DNA of 64,000 nt from positions 25,427,052 through 25,491,051 of the forward strand of contig OX344755.2 of NCBI GenBank assembly GCA_947034885.2, given 5' to 3'. Made by a program: the position numbers and the translations under genes. This document shows, in pieces, positions 1 to 12,800 of the stretch. How positions within the stretch are numbered: position 1 is the stretch's first letter; each line of letters starts with the position of its first letter. The notes below the pieces were generated by a model that did no database searches, was not told where the DNA came from, and saw nothing but the letters and a program-made list of their open reading frames with translations. This DNA is from Thuidium tamariscinum. Its lineage: Eukaryota; Streptophyta; Bryopsida; Hypnales; Thuidiaceae.

Positions 1-163
1 GACTAAGTGCCCAACTACAGCACTGCACTATGTATCACTGCCATGATGCAACAAGCGAATTGGGAAAGTCATTTCCTTACCTCATCCAAATTCCGTGTGC
101 CTGGACTTGTACCATTACTTTCGGGAAACGCTTGACGAAGCTAAATGAAAACTACTCCATGTT

Positions 164-502
164 CTACGCTCGGCAGAATTCCACATACAGGTACTGCTCG
201 TACTGTACCTCGTACTCGTCGAACGGGTAATCACCGTGGTAGAAAGATGACATTGTGTACGTATTCTGGTTATAGCACTCGTCCACTGTTTGTGGCCAAA
301 ATTGAGTCCCACCTATGAATCCGTCGTTGCAGGAACGCATGTGATCCTGGTGTAAGAAAACTAGCTCCCCAAGGTACACCTCCTCTGGACCATGAAAGTC
401 CACTGCAGTGAAGTCGTCGCCACCTTCGTAAGTCTCACTGGAATCGCTTGTTGCAGGAAGGGGATTAACCTCACCTATAGACTCTTCGTTGGACGCCGAC
501 AT
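164..502 (-). CDS. hypothetical acidic ORF, 112 codons
   Basis: This open frame starts at a true ATG (500-502 on the minus strand) and runs 112 codons. The product is acidic, with an N-terminal Ser/Glu/Asp-rich stretch and a Tyr/Glu-rich end (DEYEVQYEQYLYVEF). I recognise no domain or family. The surrounding 2 kb has a more gene-like base composition than the AT-rich DNA that follows. The ORF could be one exon of a decayed gene, or chance. No splice sites or GC-rich promoter patch were seen next to it. Confidence 0.22.
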   Translation of the reverse strand: MSASNEESIGEVNPLPATSDSSETYEGGDDFTAVDFHGPEEVYLGELVFLHQDHMRSCNDGFIGGTQFWPQTVDECYNQNTYTMSSFYHGDYPFDEYEVQYEQYLYVEFCRA

Positions 503-3500
503 GAATTCCTTGAATTCTATTCATTTGCACGAGTAGTCCTGTCGTTGTAACATCGCTACATCAAACCCTACGCACTTGAAAACAACAACATCTGAGCACA
601 GGTCTTCTGCATCTAGTCAACCATCAAATGATGTGCACATTACTGTAATTACTAAATGAAGACCGAAGGAAGAGAAGCCTCAATTCATACGCACTTGTTC
701 TTCAAATTGGAAACTTCTTCCACATACTAACTTGTCATGGGTCACTGCAACTTACGGACTTTTGCGATGGGCAATCCTAATCCCTTACAGAACATACCAA
801 AAACACAATCGATAAGAATATCACAGAACGTAACTCTGTCTCTTGCATTATCAGTATGTCTGCACCATATAATGCGGCAATGTCTTCGTAACTGTCAGCG
901 ACTGTGCGCGGTTCAGCAAATGATTTCGTGTATGCCTCTGAACATACTAATAATAGGACGATGTTGTCGAAGTCTGTCGTTTAATTAGGAAGCGCTTTAC
1001 CAGGCTCCACCATGCTGTCATAGCACTACTGTAGAACATAGACTCAGTGTCGTCGGGAACTTGACATGTTCCTAAAGTGCGATGACAGCAACATGTAATC
1101 ACGAGCTTCACAACTGAATTCAGAAACTTCTCCACAAATTACAATGCATTCCACCGTCCTCACCTTCGACTACACACTCCTGAGGTTATGGACACTCCAG
1201 AAAATTCTTTTCTGTACCTATTATCCTTCAGCCTAACACTGGTGCTCCAGATACAGTAAGAGGCCCAATCTCCTGTGGCGCAAGGAAAACACGCTCACAG
1301 AGTTCGAAAACAACGACATCATAACTTCAATAAGTACCAAATGCAGGTCGGCAGGGTCAGTTGCGTTCACTCACTATGCATAAGTGACATTGCATACAGA
1401 CGTCAACGACAGAAAAAAATGCTTTCACGCTCCGGCTTAATGTACTTCAGTGACTACCTCATTCCACTGCCACGGAGGCGCTGACAGGATGACCTTCAGG
1501 TAGGGAGTAGTACACCATTTTCTTCGGTTCCACACAAACAAAGGAGGGAGCATTACACTTCAATTACAGAGTTCAGGAGACGCACTTGCCCAACCTACTA
1601 GGGACACCTTCGAAGTGCAGGTGCACGACTTGGGCAACGCTCTTTTCCATGCTCGTTATGAGGTCGTCGCCACTCCCCTTTCTTTTCATCAGTGTAGCGT
1701 CTAACAAAGCTGAACTGCAGTTGCTCGAGAACAAGAGAAAAACACTGAAGCATTCACTGACACGTCTCTCTCTTGAGGATGGTTACTTCTTTGTTTGCAC
1801 TATGAGGCAGTCCCATCAGAAATGCACTTCAGTCATTCACTGAGCGTTTGTGCAACGTCGTCATTTCTTAAGTGAAAACGTACGCTTCTCTCATGACCTA
1901 CATGCCTATTCGTCACAGCACAATCAGTGCAATGAATTCTCTGACAACTGAACTTAAAGACCGCCGACTCTTTGGTTTCTCATCCACTTCACTCTTCTCC
2001 TGCAATGGCAAACTATTAATTTCTTCTAGAAAGAAAAGGAACAGGAGCACCTTTTCCCTATACATGATTTTCTCCTGTGAGCGATACCTGACATGCTCAG
2101 AAATTCATTCCTGTCTTCAAATGGTTCCAATAAATTAAATTTGAGCCTTCAATGTTTACGTTTTCATCTTCATACCCTGAAAATGCTTTTCTTTCTGTTC
2201 TAGTTCTTCTCTTCTTTCAATTTCCTTAAATGACATTACACCTAGAGCTGCATTGATGAAAGAAGACAGTGTTCATGACGTTATTCAGTTGATGTTTGTG
2301 CACTACCGAAATTTCTGATGTGAACTAAGGTAGAACCACCTATAGTTGACCAAATAAGCAACTGGAGATATGATCTAGGATCATACAAGGCAAAGTAAAA
2401 ATTTTCAGAGGTTCTCTATAGAAATGAGGAGGATTGCAAAAACTTTGGTAATTGTACCACTCACATTGAATTAATTATGAATTTTGAAAGGCAAAAAGTG
2501 CTTCGGACCTATTGCCGATCATTAACTTGAATCACTCAAAAACTACTTTTTTATTTATAGGTTTTTACTTTCTGACTCACAAAATTGGAACATATGTCAA
2601 TAACTTACAAGTCCCAATTCTGAAATGGAGAAAAAAACACTTTTCTGCTATGGTTGGAAATATGGTTGGTTATTGGTCCCTGGTTGGGAATGGGTGGTCC
2701 TACCTTACCGAAATTTCTGAAGTGAACTCTTCTGACAACATCTGTTTTCGAAAACAAGTGAAGTTTTCATTTCCAGTGTGTTTGTTACTCTTTCAAAAAA
2801 GAACTGAACATTTTAAAAACCAAAGAAATTAATACAGAGACGACATACTTGTTCAGGAACGACATTCTCTCTAACTAGAACTACTTCTTCCTATGCAACG
2901 CTCTCTCAAATATCATCTATATACTGTGTCATGTATGATTGCCTTCATAATTCTCTTTTCAAAACATTTTTTGTTATTTGTCTTCTTAAATTATAGTTAC
3001 TTCTTTGATAGTCTTACAAAATATTTTTCCAAAACTATCGTACTCATTGTCCTCTTCTTGCTTTCCAGTACATTCACAATTTTCTTGTACAGAAATATTA
3101 AAGTTATTTTTCTAAAATGCATATATAGAAACAAGTTCTAGGCTGCTTTGCACTAGTGGGAACCATTGTACGGAACTTCCGTACGATGGTATTTGAGGGG
3201 ACTACTAATCCTCATCAGCACTTTCATATGTAGTTTCATTATAAAGAATTTTGTAATTTGATAAGATAGGTTGACACTCCATTACATTACGGACTTCATG
3301 TACCTATTCTAATATGATATGTATAAATCAATTTCCAGATACATTTCATTCTTGATGTCCATCTACTATTTCACTGAATTTGTATTCAATAGACCATTGC
3401 TAAATTCCACTTGTAAAGCAATACTGACTAATTCTACTTGAACCGTTTCATTCGGAATGTTCCGGGAAATTTCTTTGTAGCATGAATTCATTTGCAGTGT

Positions 3501-5697
3501 TCTTTTTCTGGAAAATTTCCAGAAATTATATGTTGCCATACAGTTCAAGTCATTCCTTTTGAAATTTCAACCCACAGAAGTATACATTTATTTTGTAATG
3601 CTACCGACCTAATGCAAAAATCAAGTTACCTTCGTATTTCTTGAATTGAAGGTTCAGTTTCGATTTGACATCAACTTGCTTCAAAATGTTCACTTTGTTG
3701 TTGACATAGTTCTGCAATGTACACATACAAACATAATTTGTGGACATTTACATTCAAAGTTCTTTTATAAGTTCCATTACAGTTCAACATAATGAACAAT
3801 ACCTTGTAATTAGAAGTACATTCACACATGTTCAGAACCATATGCAAACGTGTATTGCACTTCTTAGATATTTATGTGATCCTAAATAGTGCTCTACAAA
3901 TGATCCAATTCATAAATATGCATTGCAAAGGCTACCGAAGCCTTGTACAAACTACTGTTAAGCTCGTGCTACTCAATTTTTTTCTGTTCGTGAATTCATG
4001 TATTCATATGAAAAATTCATCGATATTGACTAAACTAATTTTCAGCATGGAATTTCAATAACACTAGAGTAACTTTAACTATTTCCAAAATCGACCATTA
4101 CGACCTTCAATAAACAAAGATTTCCAGTTCTGTACTGCCTTTCCAAATTCTCTTAAAACTTTCATTTCAATGATTCAGGTCCGTCATACCCTTTTCTCCA
4201 AATACGGGTCCTTCCTAATTGGGTTGTCGCAAAAAACACTTACCGGTTTTGGCTCAACATGGCTCGAAATCAATGAATCCAGTGAGTCCCATGACCCTTT
4301 GAAATAATTCTTTTTGAAATTGAAAAAAAAATGGATATTTTCAAGAGGAATGAGAAGATTATGTCTCTTGAAATTTAGACCTAAGAAAAACTTTCGGTAA
4401 AGGTTAGAGACAATATAAAATACTATGAAAATAGCTCAATTTTTAGTAATTTGATAAAAGAAGAAAAAAATCCAGGTAATGGAAATAAAAAATTTATTTT
4501 TTCTTCAAGCAGAGTTCTTTCTTTTCCAACAAATTTCATCTTCGGAAAAATTATATTCTATTCTCTACACTTGCGTTAAGTCAGCCACTCCGACGACATG
4601 TGGAAGTTGGAAAGTTTAATATTTAAAAAAAAAAAATTCTGCGATTCTGTACCTATACTACAGATCTGAGCATGCCAATTTCCAGCTCAAAATTCGCATT
4701 CTAGGGTCCAAAATAGGACTAAGAACCCCCCAAATGGCCAAGGTAGACAACCAATTGGAGACAGTTCAAAAATAATAAACAAATTTTACAAAAATTGAAG
4801 AAAGTACACAACATATACAACTTTTGTATGCACCTTCATTCAGAATTTCAAGTTGATAGGGAAAATTATGCAAAAGTTTTGAGCAGAAAACTACATGTTG
4901 GAGGTCAAGGGGAGACAAAATTGGACAACTGTTTCTTGCAATCACCCAATTAGGCATTCTATAACTCTCGAATACGGTTTTCCTTCAAATGCCCATACAA
5001 TACGATGTCCTTCAATCAAGCTACGGTGCTCATTCTAAGGACCTTCTTGATCGAGGCCATCTCCTATGTTGCCTCATTACTGCTCCAGGCACAATACTGC
5101 ATATTCACTCTAATTACGTTTAATGTAACTTCACTACCTATATTTCCTATGATTCATCATACATGTGATGGATCTTGACATAAGAGGGACTCATCCTAAC
5201 TTCGAGTCTCACTGTTTTACAACTCAGAAAATCTAAATTTTGGCTTGCCATTCTTAGGAAGGCCACTTTCCTGAAGAGCACATGCCTATTCTAGCACTAC
5301 ATTGTTCAAAATTAGATGATTCCACGAAGAACACGTCTTCCCCCTGTCAGGAATCATTATTGGCGGAACAGTTCATTGGAAATGTTGGAAACAACCTATT
5401 CATGACGTGCCCAACGTCTTCCTTGGTATGAACAGTTCTGTAACATTGTTACCTCTTAACATTGAAACGTCTCAATCCTTCTCTGTAGTGTCTGCACTTC
5501 TTTGCTGATGGCTTAGTAAACATATATGAAGTACCTACATTTAATGAATTCGGTCATTAAGGAAGGTTCTCTTCTGTACATTTGACTGCTACTTCTAATG
5601 AATGGAAAGTTCTTTGGACGAAAATATTGCTTCAAGCACTGTATTCATCATCCACTATGCGGACACCCGAGTTCTTCAGGCTGAAACACATGAAACA
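503..5697. other. AT-rich stretch without a recognised gene
   Basis: About 5.2 kb with only short unconserved open frames and many A/T runs. Bases 503-2150 are less AT-rich and may hold decayed gene sequence, but no frame is convincing. Parts of 4200-5000 recall the dispersed AT-rich repeat described at 17825-19060, too diverged to bound. I see no RNA gene, promoter or transposon end here. Confidence 0.5.
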
Positions 5698-6213
5698 CTA
5701 AACCTTTCTTTCAACAGAAACTATTAGTCTCTGTGTACCTTCTTTTGAAGCCTCATCCACTAATTCAATTGTGTCACTGCATCTTGTAACCAACTTCAAG
5801 GAAATCATACCAGGCGAACTACAACAACAGGAATTCGGATTGTAGACGTTATGGTCCTTTTTTCGTTCTCTGACAATGAACATCCATGCACCACTATGTT
5901 GACAGTGTCGCTTTACATTTTTCCTCTTCCTGTTGCTCTCACCTCGACTATTCAAATTCAAATTGCATGTTCACTCGTGGTATGAATTGTCTGTGCTAAA
6001 TGCATTATGTAGAATCCCTTGAACAGAAGTGAGTGCATAAGGGCTACTCTGAACGGCGTCACATTCTGTACCTGGTTTGTAGGCTGCCCCATAGTGGATG
6101 GAATGATGTGCAACATTGCACATCATTTTGTCCACATCTGCAACGACCACTTTGGAATCAAAGTTGTCTGCCCTATTTCTCAGCCTCTGCAGCTTCAAAA
6201 ATTGGATAAGCAA
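5698..6213 (-). pseudogene. gene remnant with basic Cys/His-rich segment
   Basis: Two minus-strand frames abut (6213-5971 and 5961-5698). The second contains a basic stretch (RKRKNVKRHC) followed by a Trp/aromatic pattern and a Cys-rich run ending YNPNSCCC. That order of C, W, R and YN..CC loosely resembles the FLYWCH/WRKY-GCM1 zinc fingers found in Mutator-like and FAR1 proteins. This comparison is inference from a short motif only. There is no convincing ATG or splice site. It may be a fragment of a decayed transposase-type gene, or chance. Confidence 0.18.
6094..6135. repeat. 42-bp imperfect palindrome
   Basis: The sequence from GTGGATGG to GTCCAC folds back on itself around GATGTGCAACATTGCACATC, giving arms of about 20 bases with few mismatches. 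Both strands therefore read almost the same peptide. It lies inside the remnant above. It could be a tiny foldback element or a chance hairpin. Confidence 0.45.
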
Positions 6214-9009
6214 TTAAACAAGTTGCTTGATGTACTGTGCGTACGTGCCTCGTTGTCCTTGCAGTGCTGTAATTTCTTTGACAGAACTACTTCCGAAAAT
6301 GGAAACTTCCTTTTGTTTCTGAGAAAATTAAATAGAAATTAGAACTATGAAGACTGCACAAGGTGCACCCTTAGTCCCCCATGTACCCCAAGTGGAAAAA
6401 GTACATTGAAGACTTGCATTTGTGATAAGATTGTCTTTTAATTTAGGGAAAAAAATTTAATTAAAAAATAATCATTTGTAAGTACCATACATTGAAGTCT
6501 AATTAATAAAAAAAAGATTCAAAATATAATTGTACATGGCCTGTAATGCAATTTCAAGAAGTTTGAACTCATCATAAGTGAATAATGTACAAAACATGAA
6601 TGACAGTAATAGCAATCGTCCCCCCAAAAAAATCGAAAAACTAATTTCCATGAATAATATATATAGCAAGGCAATTGCTTGTAAATGTAAGAAATGCATG
6701 CACCTCAGTCTTCCCCCCTTCCCTGCAAGAGAATGCAGTAGTAAAGGTCATGAAACATTCCAAATCTTCGGAAATGAAGATCTGGAAATTCTTGACCCAT
6801 TCAATGAAAGGGAATTGAACCCACAGAAAATGATTTCATATAGGCTGCAATAAATGTTACCTTCACGTACAGCACTAAGCAAAAACTAGAAATTGTCATT
6901 TGCAGTGTAAGGTTCAGAATTGCTAGAAATTCTATTTTCTTGCATATGTAAGCGTTGGATCTTATAATACAGTAGTGTACGAATGCGGTAGAAATGTTGA
7001 CGTTTGTACCACATATATTGTACAATTTCTGTGTTCGAACTGCACAAACTAAGTTTCTTGCTACCTTCTATGGCAAGAGTTCTCTTCCTCTGAATCTGAA
7101 AATGGAACTTACAATTTCTAGACTGTACTTGCTTGGAATTATATTTCTGTGCAGTTCAATAATTGATTTTAGAATCTACGACAACACTTTTATAAGAGAA
7201 CTGTACATTTCAAGCTGAAGCACTTATTATTCAGAAGTAGGTGTGAGATAGAAGGAAACTTTAAATCTTCTATAGTTGTTATGCAATATACAAACAAGAA
7301 TTGCAACACTGAGATTCACTGTAGTTTCAAATTTTGCTTTATCAAAATATTTTCATTTCATTTTATGAAAAGAAAATATACAGATGAATCGTAAGAGTTC
7401 ATTTCAGAAGAGTATGCCTCGATTGTCCCAAAATATATATTGTCCATAGCTTCTTAATCTACCAAATACAATGAATGAATATATTTTTTCGTAGTACACT
7501 GTACAGCACATGGTAAAATTTTGGAAAACGGGAATATGCTAAGTACCATCATAAAAATTTCTTATGCGATTTTGCCATATACCTTGTGCCACTCTGACAA
7601 ATTTCTAATGCCCTTCGGACATTTTTCATGCACAATTTCGGCAGAAAGGCCTACACATATAGGAAGTAAATGTACAGTTCTATGGGAACGCTGTGCCCTT
7701 TTGAGGGAATGTTTTGCCATTTCTTTGGAGTACTCCCACTTTCACAAAATAGACCATATACTCTCTTAGACACATATTCCCATATAATTTTTCTTCACTG
7801 CATTTAATATTGTTGTACTTTTGAAAGATCAATATTTTGAGGTCTTGGTAATACAACTTCTGTTGCTCATCACCGATTGGAATACAAACTACATTTTCAA
7901 TAAGGTCATTTTCTTCTGTATGTTGGGGAAACATTTCGAGAAATTCACATCAATAATTGAAATGACATGAAGCATCGGAAACATTGCACTGTTGTATGAG
8001 GGAGCTGTTTCGCCTTCACAGCTTCAACTCGTTACAATACCCTCAATGGGATTACTTCTTTCTTGAAAACCACAGTACAAACGTAGTTTGTCAGAAGGTT
8101 GGACAAAATATATTACAGTTCCAATGAAGTCACAATGATTCTCCAAATTATCAAATTTCCCTTCTCATACATTGTAATAGTTTCAGTCTTTGTAAGTTTC
8201 ACTATGCCAAAGTAAAATACAGCTCTGCCAATCAGTTGTACCTCTTCCAAAGTAGATATCAAATAGGCAATACATGGTGTTTGATCTATGGAATGAGGTA
8301 TTATTCATATACTCGACATTATTGACATAATAAGAAAATATTTGTTATACATTAAAACATTGTACAGTACATTTTAAGAAGGCGTTCATTGATTACGCTT
8401 ATGCAAGTTCAGTCCTTTCATCTCTTATGTTTTCGTTGACCACATTTGCAGATTTGGCATGTGAAGAAAGTACTAAATCACTGAAAATCACTGTTGCTAT
8501 TTTATTACCTTCATTTCCATATATTGTAATCTTTCTATACATAAGTGATATTGTCGTATTTTCTTTTCCGATGTGACCTCTAACATGTCTACTTTGAATT
8601 TGTACAATTCCTAATCATAAAAAGATGATATAACTTTTGAAATTCCTGTGTCGTGCTGAAATTTTGAGCTAATTTTCAGAAGTTCACAAAAGGCGTCGGG
8701 CATAAAGGGGTTCAAAGCCTCCGGCGACTCTTAGAATTTGAAATACATTTGTGAAAGTTCAATAAATATATATTGTACCTATCCTACAGAATAATCATTT
8801 TTGCAACATTGAAATGTAATTCTAATCCACGATTACCTCTCATCCTACTCATTGTGACTATGTAGTAGGAGTTATTGCAGCACTATGGCTTGGGACATGA
8901 ATGCCTCAAACGCTGAAGAATTGAGAAAATAAAAGCGATTGAAGTTTCATGCACAATTACCTCTGTAATGAAATTACTGTAATGCGTAAACAGTTCTTTT
9001 TTTTTAATT
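6214..9009. other. AT-rich stretch without a recognised gene
   Basis: About 2.8 kb of AT-rich DNA with short unconserved frames on both strands. I see no splice-flanked coding segment, RNA gene or bounded repeat here. Confidence 0.5.
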
Positions 9010-9180
9010 AGTTCACAACAAAATACCCTATCCATAACATTCTGTAGCAGTTCAGAGAATTGCCTCCTCCTGCATGAAATATTGTGGAATATTCCACAAC
9101 ATTTCATGCAAATGGATGCGAAGCTGTGGAGAATTCTACAGCACTCCATCCGAAATCAGTAACAACTAATGCAGGGATGA
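9010..9180. repeat. hairpin-bearing repeat, left copy (pairs with 17462-17620)
   Basis: This segment carries a near-perfect 40-bp palindrome at 9071-9110 (TGCATGAAAT... arms, one mismatch in 20). A looser inverted block around GGATGCG/CCATCC follows. The same order of blocks (CATAACAT..CTGTAGCA, TGCCT, TGTGGAATATTCCAC, CCATCC, CCGAAATCAGTAAC) recurs in direct orientation at 17462-17620, on the far side of the Ulp1 gene. The two copies are diverged. They may be copies of one small foldback element or terminal parts of a larger unit carrying the gene. Confidence 0.45.
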
Positions 9181-9229
9181 GAAAGCTTATCATCCCGGAC
9201 AAACCATGGCTCACTGTGTGCTGTGAGCA

Positions 9230-9530
9230 GGACGCTAAATCCTGCATAAAAAGGTGGGCCACCCCGGCATGTGACGCGTGGCAGGTAGGGCGGCACCCCA
9301 ACTCCCTCGCGTTCACCAGCCCACCCCGAGACACCGCGCGCCATGCACAAGTTGACCCCGCCGCGGCATCGAAACCCCGCCCCAGCATTGCGAGTTCGCG
9401 ACAACCACACGGAGCGAGAGAGGCGACGCCCGACGGAGCGATTTAGGCGACGGCGTCCGTCTGTGTCCATCGTCCGCAGATGTGACGTCCTGCGTCCCAC
9501 GCGACAAGACTTCTCAGTGTAGCCGGCGCT
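9230..9530 (+). promoter_or_regulatory. GC-rich, CpG-dense putative promoter of the Ulp1 gene
   Basis: A sharp GC-rich island in AT-rich DNA, about 0.3 kb upstream of the first coding exon of the protease gene. A TATA-like word, CATAAAAAGG, lies at 9245-9254 and is followed directly by TGGGCC. Words such as GACGGCGTCCGTC occur near 9450-9475, matching the GTCCGCC vocabulary of the other GC patches in the window. Open frames on both strands here are a by-product of GC content. Promoter function is inferred from position and composition. Confidence 0.4.
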
Positions 9531-9822
9531 TGAAAGTTAATAATGCAGGACAGCCATGATGGCTACGGAGGAAGCTAAATCATCAGACAACGCCTCTCAC
9601 CCTTAAACCTCTGTGTGTGCATTTGTGTGCATTTCAGTCTTTCAATGTTCTCTACGCTGCTCTTCGGATTCAATTTCTACGCTTTCATTTTCATTTCCAT
9701 GTAGTACCTACTTTCATTTCCATGTTGTAGATTGCTGTGTTTCAGTTTGCATTCACGCTGTGTATTTCTTGTCCCGCTATAGGGCTTGTTCGATAGTCTT
9801 GTACCTGTATTTCGAATTCCTT

Positions 9823-12800
9823 ATGGACCGTGGTCACGACTCCTCAGCGCCAGGTAGCTGGAGCTGCGATTTCAGGCAAGTAAGACATTTTCACTCTGTC
9901 ATTTGCTTTTGCCGCTACATTTGGGTTTACCTCTGTCATTTCAAATTTTATGGTTGTGGCGCTTTAGGAAATGTGCGTGCTTGCTCCTTGGTGGAATGGA
10001 TGCTCACTCGGGGGTAAGCTACTGCATCATCGCTGAATAGCCGCCTCGGAAGTTCACATTCAACCGACTCCTGCTCTCATTTAAAATTTGCAGCTTTCAG
10101 ACGGTCTTCAAAATCTCTGTGCTTGCTCGTGGGTTGCATAGATGTTCAGTCTGCTGTAACTTCTTGAAACTATGGTCAATGGCCGCCTGCAAAGTGAAAA
10201 TTCCATCAAACTCCAGTCCTGCTTTCACAGAATTTAGGGCATCGTCGTGTACATTCTGTCATTTTACACAATCAATACAGATGTAGAGTGCATATTTCTG
10301 TACGCTTCATCCTCCTCTGGGTAAGCGGCATGACTGTGAACGGGTAGAGCTTCACTTTGTGACAAGTTTGTCGCCCACTATTTCAGAGCGACATGGTGGA
10401 CTTGTCATTGGCTAACAAGGACATGGAGACAGAGGATGATGACTCCAGCACAGAAGACGCCGCCCAAATCAGTGATCACACCGACGACGAAGAGGATGTC
10501 AATCCTCATACAACCGCCAAAGTGAAGGGATCTGGAAGTGGTCCTCCAAAACAAGCGGGTAAGGCACGCACGAGGAAGGGGACCTTCAGAAGCCTTATCA
10601 AATTGACAGACGCAAGCGGCAGGAATTTCCATGCATACAACGATCCTGAAATGGTGAAATGGCTCGGCAAGGAGATGTTCTTCAGCATACTGTGTTTCTC
10701 TCCAGCAGGGCTAGTGAAGGAGGTGCGTCACGAACCATTATCCTGAAATTTTCTTATTCGTGTGGTCCGATTTCTTCTCTTCTACTGAAATGCGCACATG
10801 TGTAGCTAAGCCTAAACCATCTTCACTACATGTGTTCTGCCCTTCAGGCATTTTGGGTTTAGAACTTCCAGTCTCCCATCGTATACAGTATGAAGCTTAT
10901 TAAAAAAAACCTATAGTAAGAGTTCTAGTGTGATTAACTCCCCCAAACTTTACAGAAAGAAGTCCTCTTACTGTTATCCTCATTTGCTCATAACATGATT
11001 TTCATTTCGGGTAACACCACTGTCAAACTGTCCTCTCGAATACAAATACAGAGAATAAATACACACTTAAAAAAAAATTCTCTCACTGTCAACTGTTGCC
11101 ATTGTGCCTTGCCAAAACATCCATGCACTCTGACCTCAACACAGCTCTGTTCTGTGCAGCACAAAGTGGGAGATAAGAGAAATCTCCGTCTATTCAAATG
11201 CAGTATGATGCACGCACATGTGAAAGCCGCTTGCCTGTACATTGAGCCTGAGTACGAGAAGCTCACTGTTGAAGCAGACGTTATGAGTAGGCCAAAGGAT
11301 GCTGAGAAGCTTCCAGGAGGTCGGACCCCCTTCATTTGCATCTATTGCAAATTCAATGCCAAGAACAAGAACAGGTTGTCTTGGCATCGAATGACAAGTG
11401 AGTGCACGATGTGTAAGGAAGAAGGTTTCCTGAAAATGTACCCTACATGGACTAAGCGCGACAACAAGACCGAACTTAACCGGATACTGAAAAACCAAGG
11501 ACAGACGGTCGAAGAAGATGAGAGTACGCTGAAGAGGCCTGCTGAAGAGAAGGAGAACAAAGTCATGAAGAGGAAAAAAAAAAAAGCGCATGACACAGTG
11601 CCGACGCCGAGCCGACCTCCCAAGACCTTGCCACCACGTAATGCAGGACGTAGTTCTGAGGACCCGACATTCATTGCCGGCTCTGTTGATGACATAGGAT
11701 TGGATAATGCGACTGGTTCTCCTCCACAAACCCGTTCACAACAAACCACAGCCATGAAGGAAGGCACTAAAGGAGGGACTGCAGAGGACGACATGACAGA
11801 GAACACAAACTCTGTAAAGAAACTGTGTAGTCAGAATGTAGTAGAGGACAATATCGCAGACCTTCCCCATGATTCTGTCATAATGGATTCTGTGGAAAGA
11901 GGACCTTCAACCGCAAAGGAAACGGAGAACTTAGGGGAGCATGCAGTCATGCATTCAACAGAGGAAGCACTGCAGTATGAAATGGCTCGCAAATCTCGAA
12001 CTCAAGTGGAAGAAGAGGCACTTCAGAAGTCCGACGCCTTCACTTTGGAGGGATATGCAGGACTTCGTGCAAAGCCAGACGAGGTTCAGTGGACCGGAGC
12101 AACACTATTTATTTACGAAAGTAGGGGAGTACTCGATCGTGAGATCATGAAGGACCCCATAACAACAAAAGCACAACTGCTAGACTTGCATGGAAGCGGG
12201 AAGCTGCTGCAGGAGTTGTACTCTCGCTTTGGGCAGTGGTTCATTAAGAAGGGAACATCAGTGAGCATTATCCAACTTTATTGCATCAATATCTTAAATC
12301 TGTACAGCCCTCACATTTCTTCCTTCATTTCTAAAAATGAATTCTTCCTCGACTTACTATTCAAGGTCAGCAGAACATGTTCTCTGTGATATAATTATGG
12401 CTGGTCACCTCCTGCAGAAGCTGACGGTTGCCTCTTTTTCTGTACATTAGGAATTACACCCGCTGCTGAAAACGGAGGAATTGATGGAAGAAATACAACG
12501 CTCTTTGAATGCTCTGGATCCTTCAAATTTCACGGAAGAAAATGATAATGTATCAATCATTGATGAGATTGACAAAATCCAGAAGTACCTCACATACCGT
12601 ATAGACTATGAGCAGTACATGTCAGAGAAAGCCCAAGCTGACATCAAGCTACAGCGCTTTCGGAAGGAGTATATTCAAGATCAGATTAATGCCTTCAACC
12701 GGAAGACACGATTATTTGAGGAGCAAAAACACTGGGATTGGTCACCACTTTACATGATGGTGAAGAGCGACATACCAAAAGCATGGCCACCGGCTCCGTG

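Noticed and set aside
6750-6860. Possible tRNA B-box near GGGAATTGAACCCAC
   Set aside because: No matching A-box at the right distance and no cloverleaf could be drawn.
9084-9507. Overlapping frames on both strands in the GC-rich leader of the Ulp1 gene
   Set aside because: High GC content removes stop codons; no frame has a conserved motif or fits the gene's splicing.
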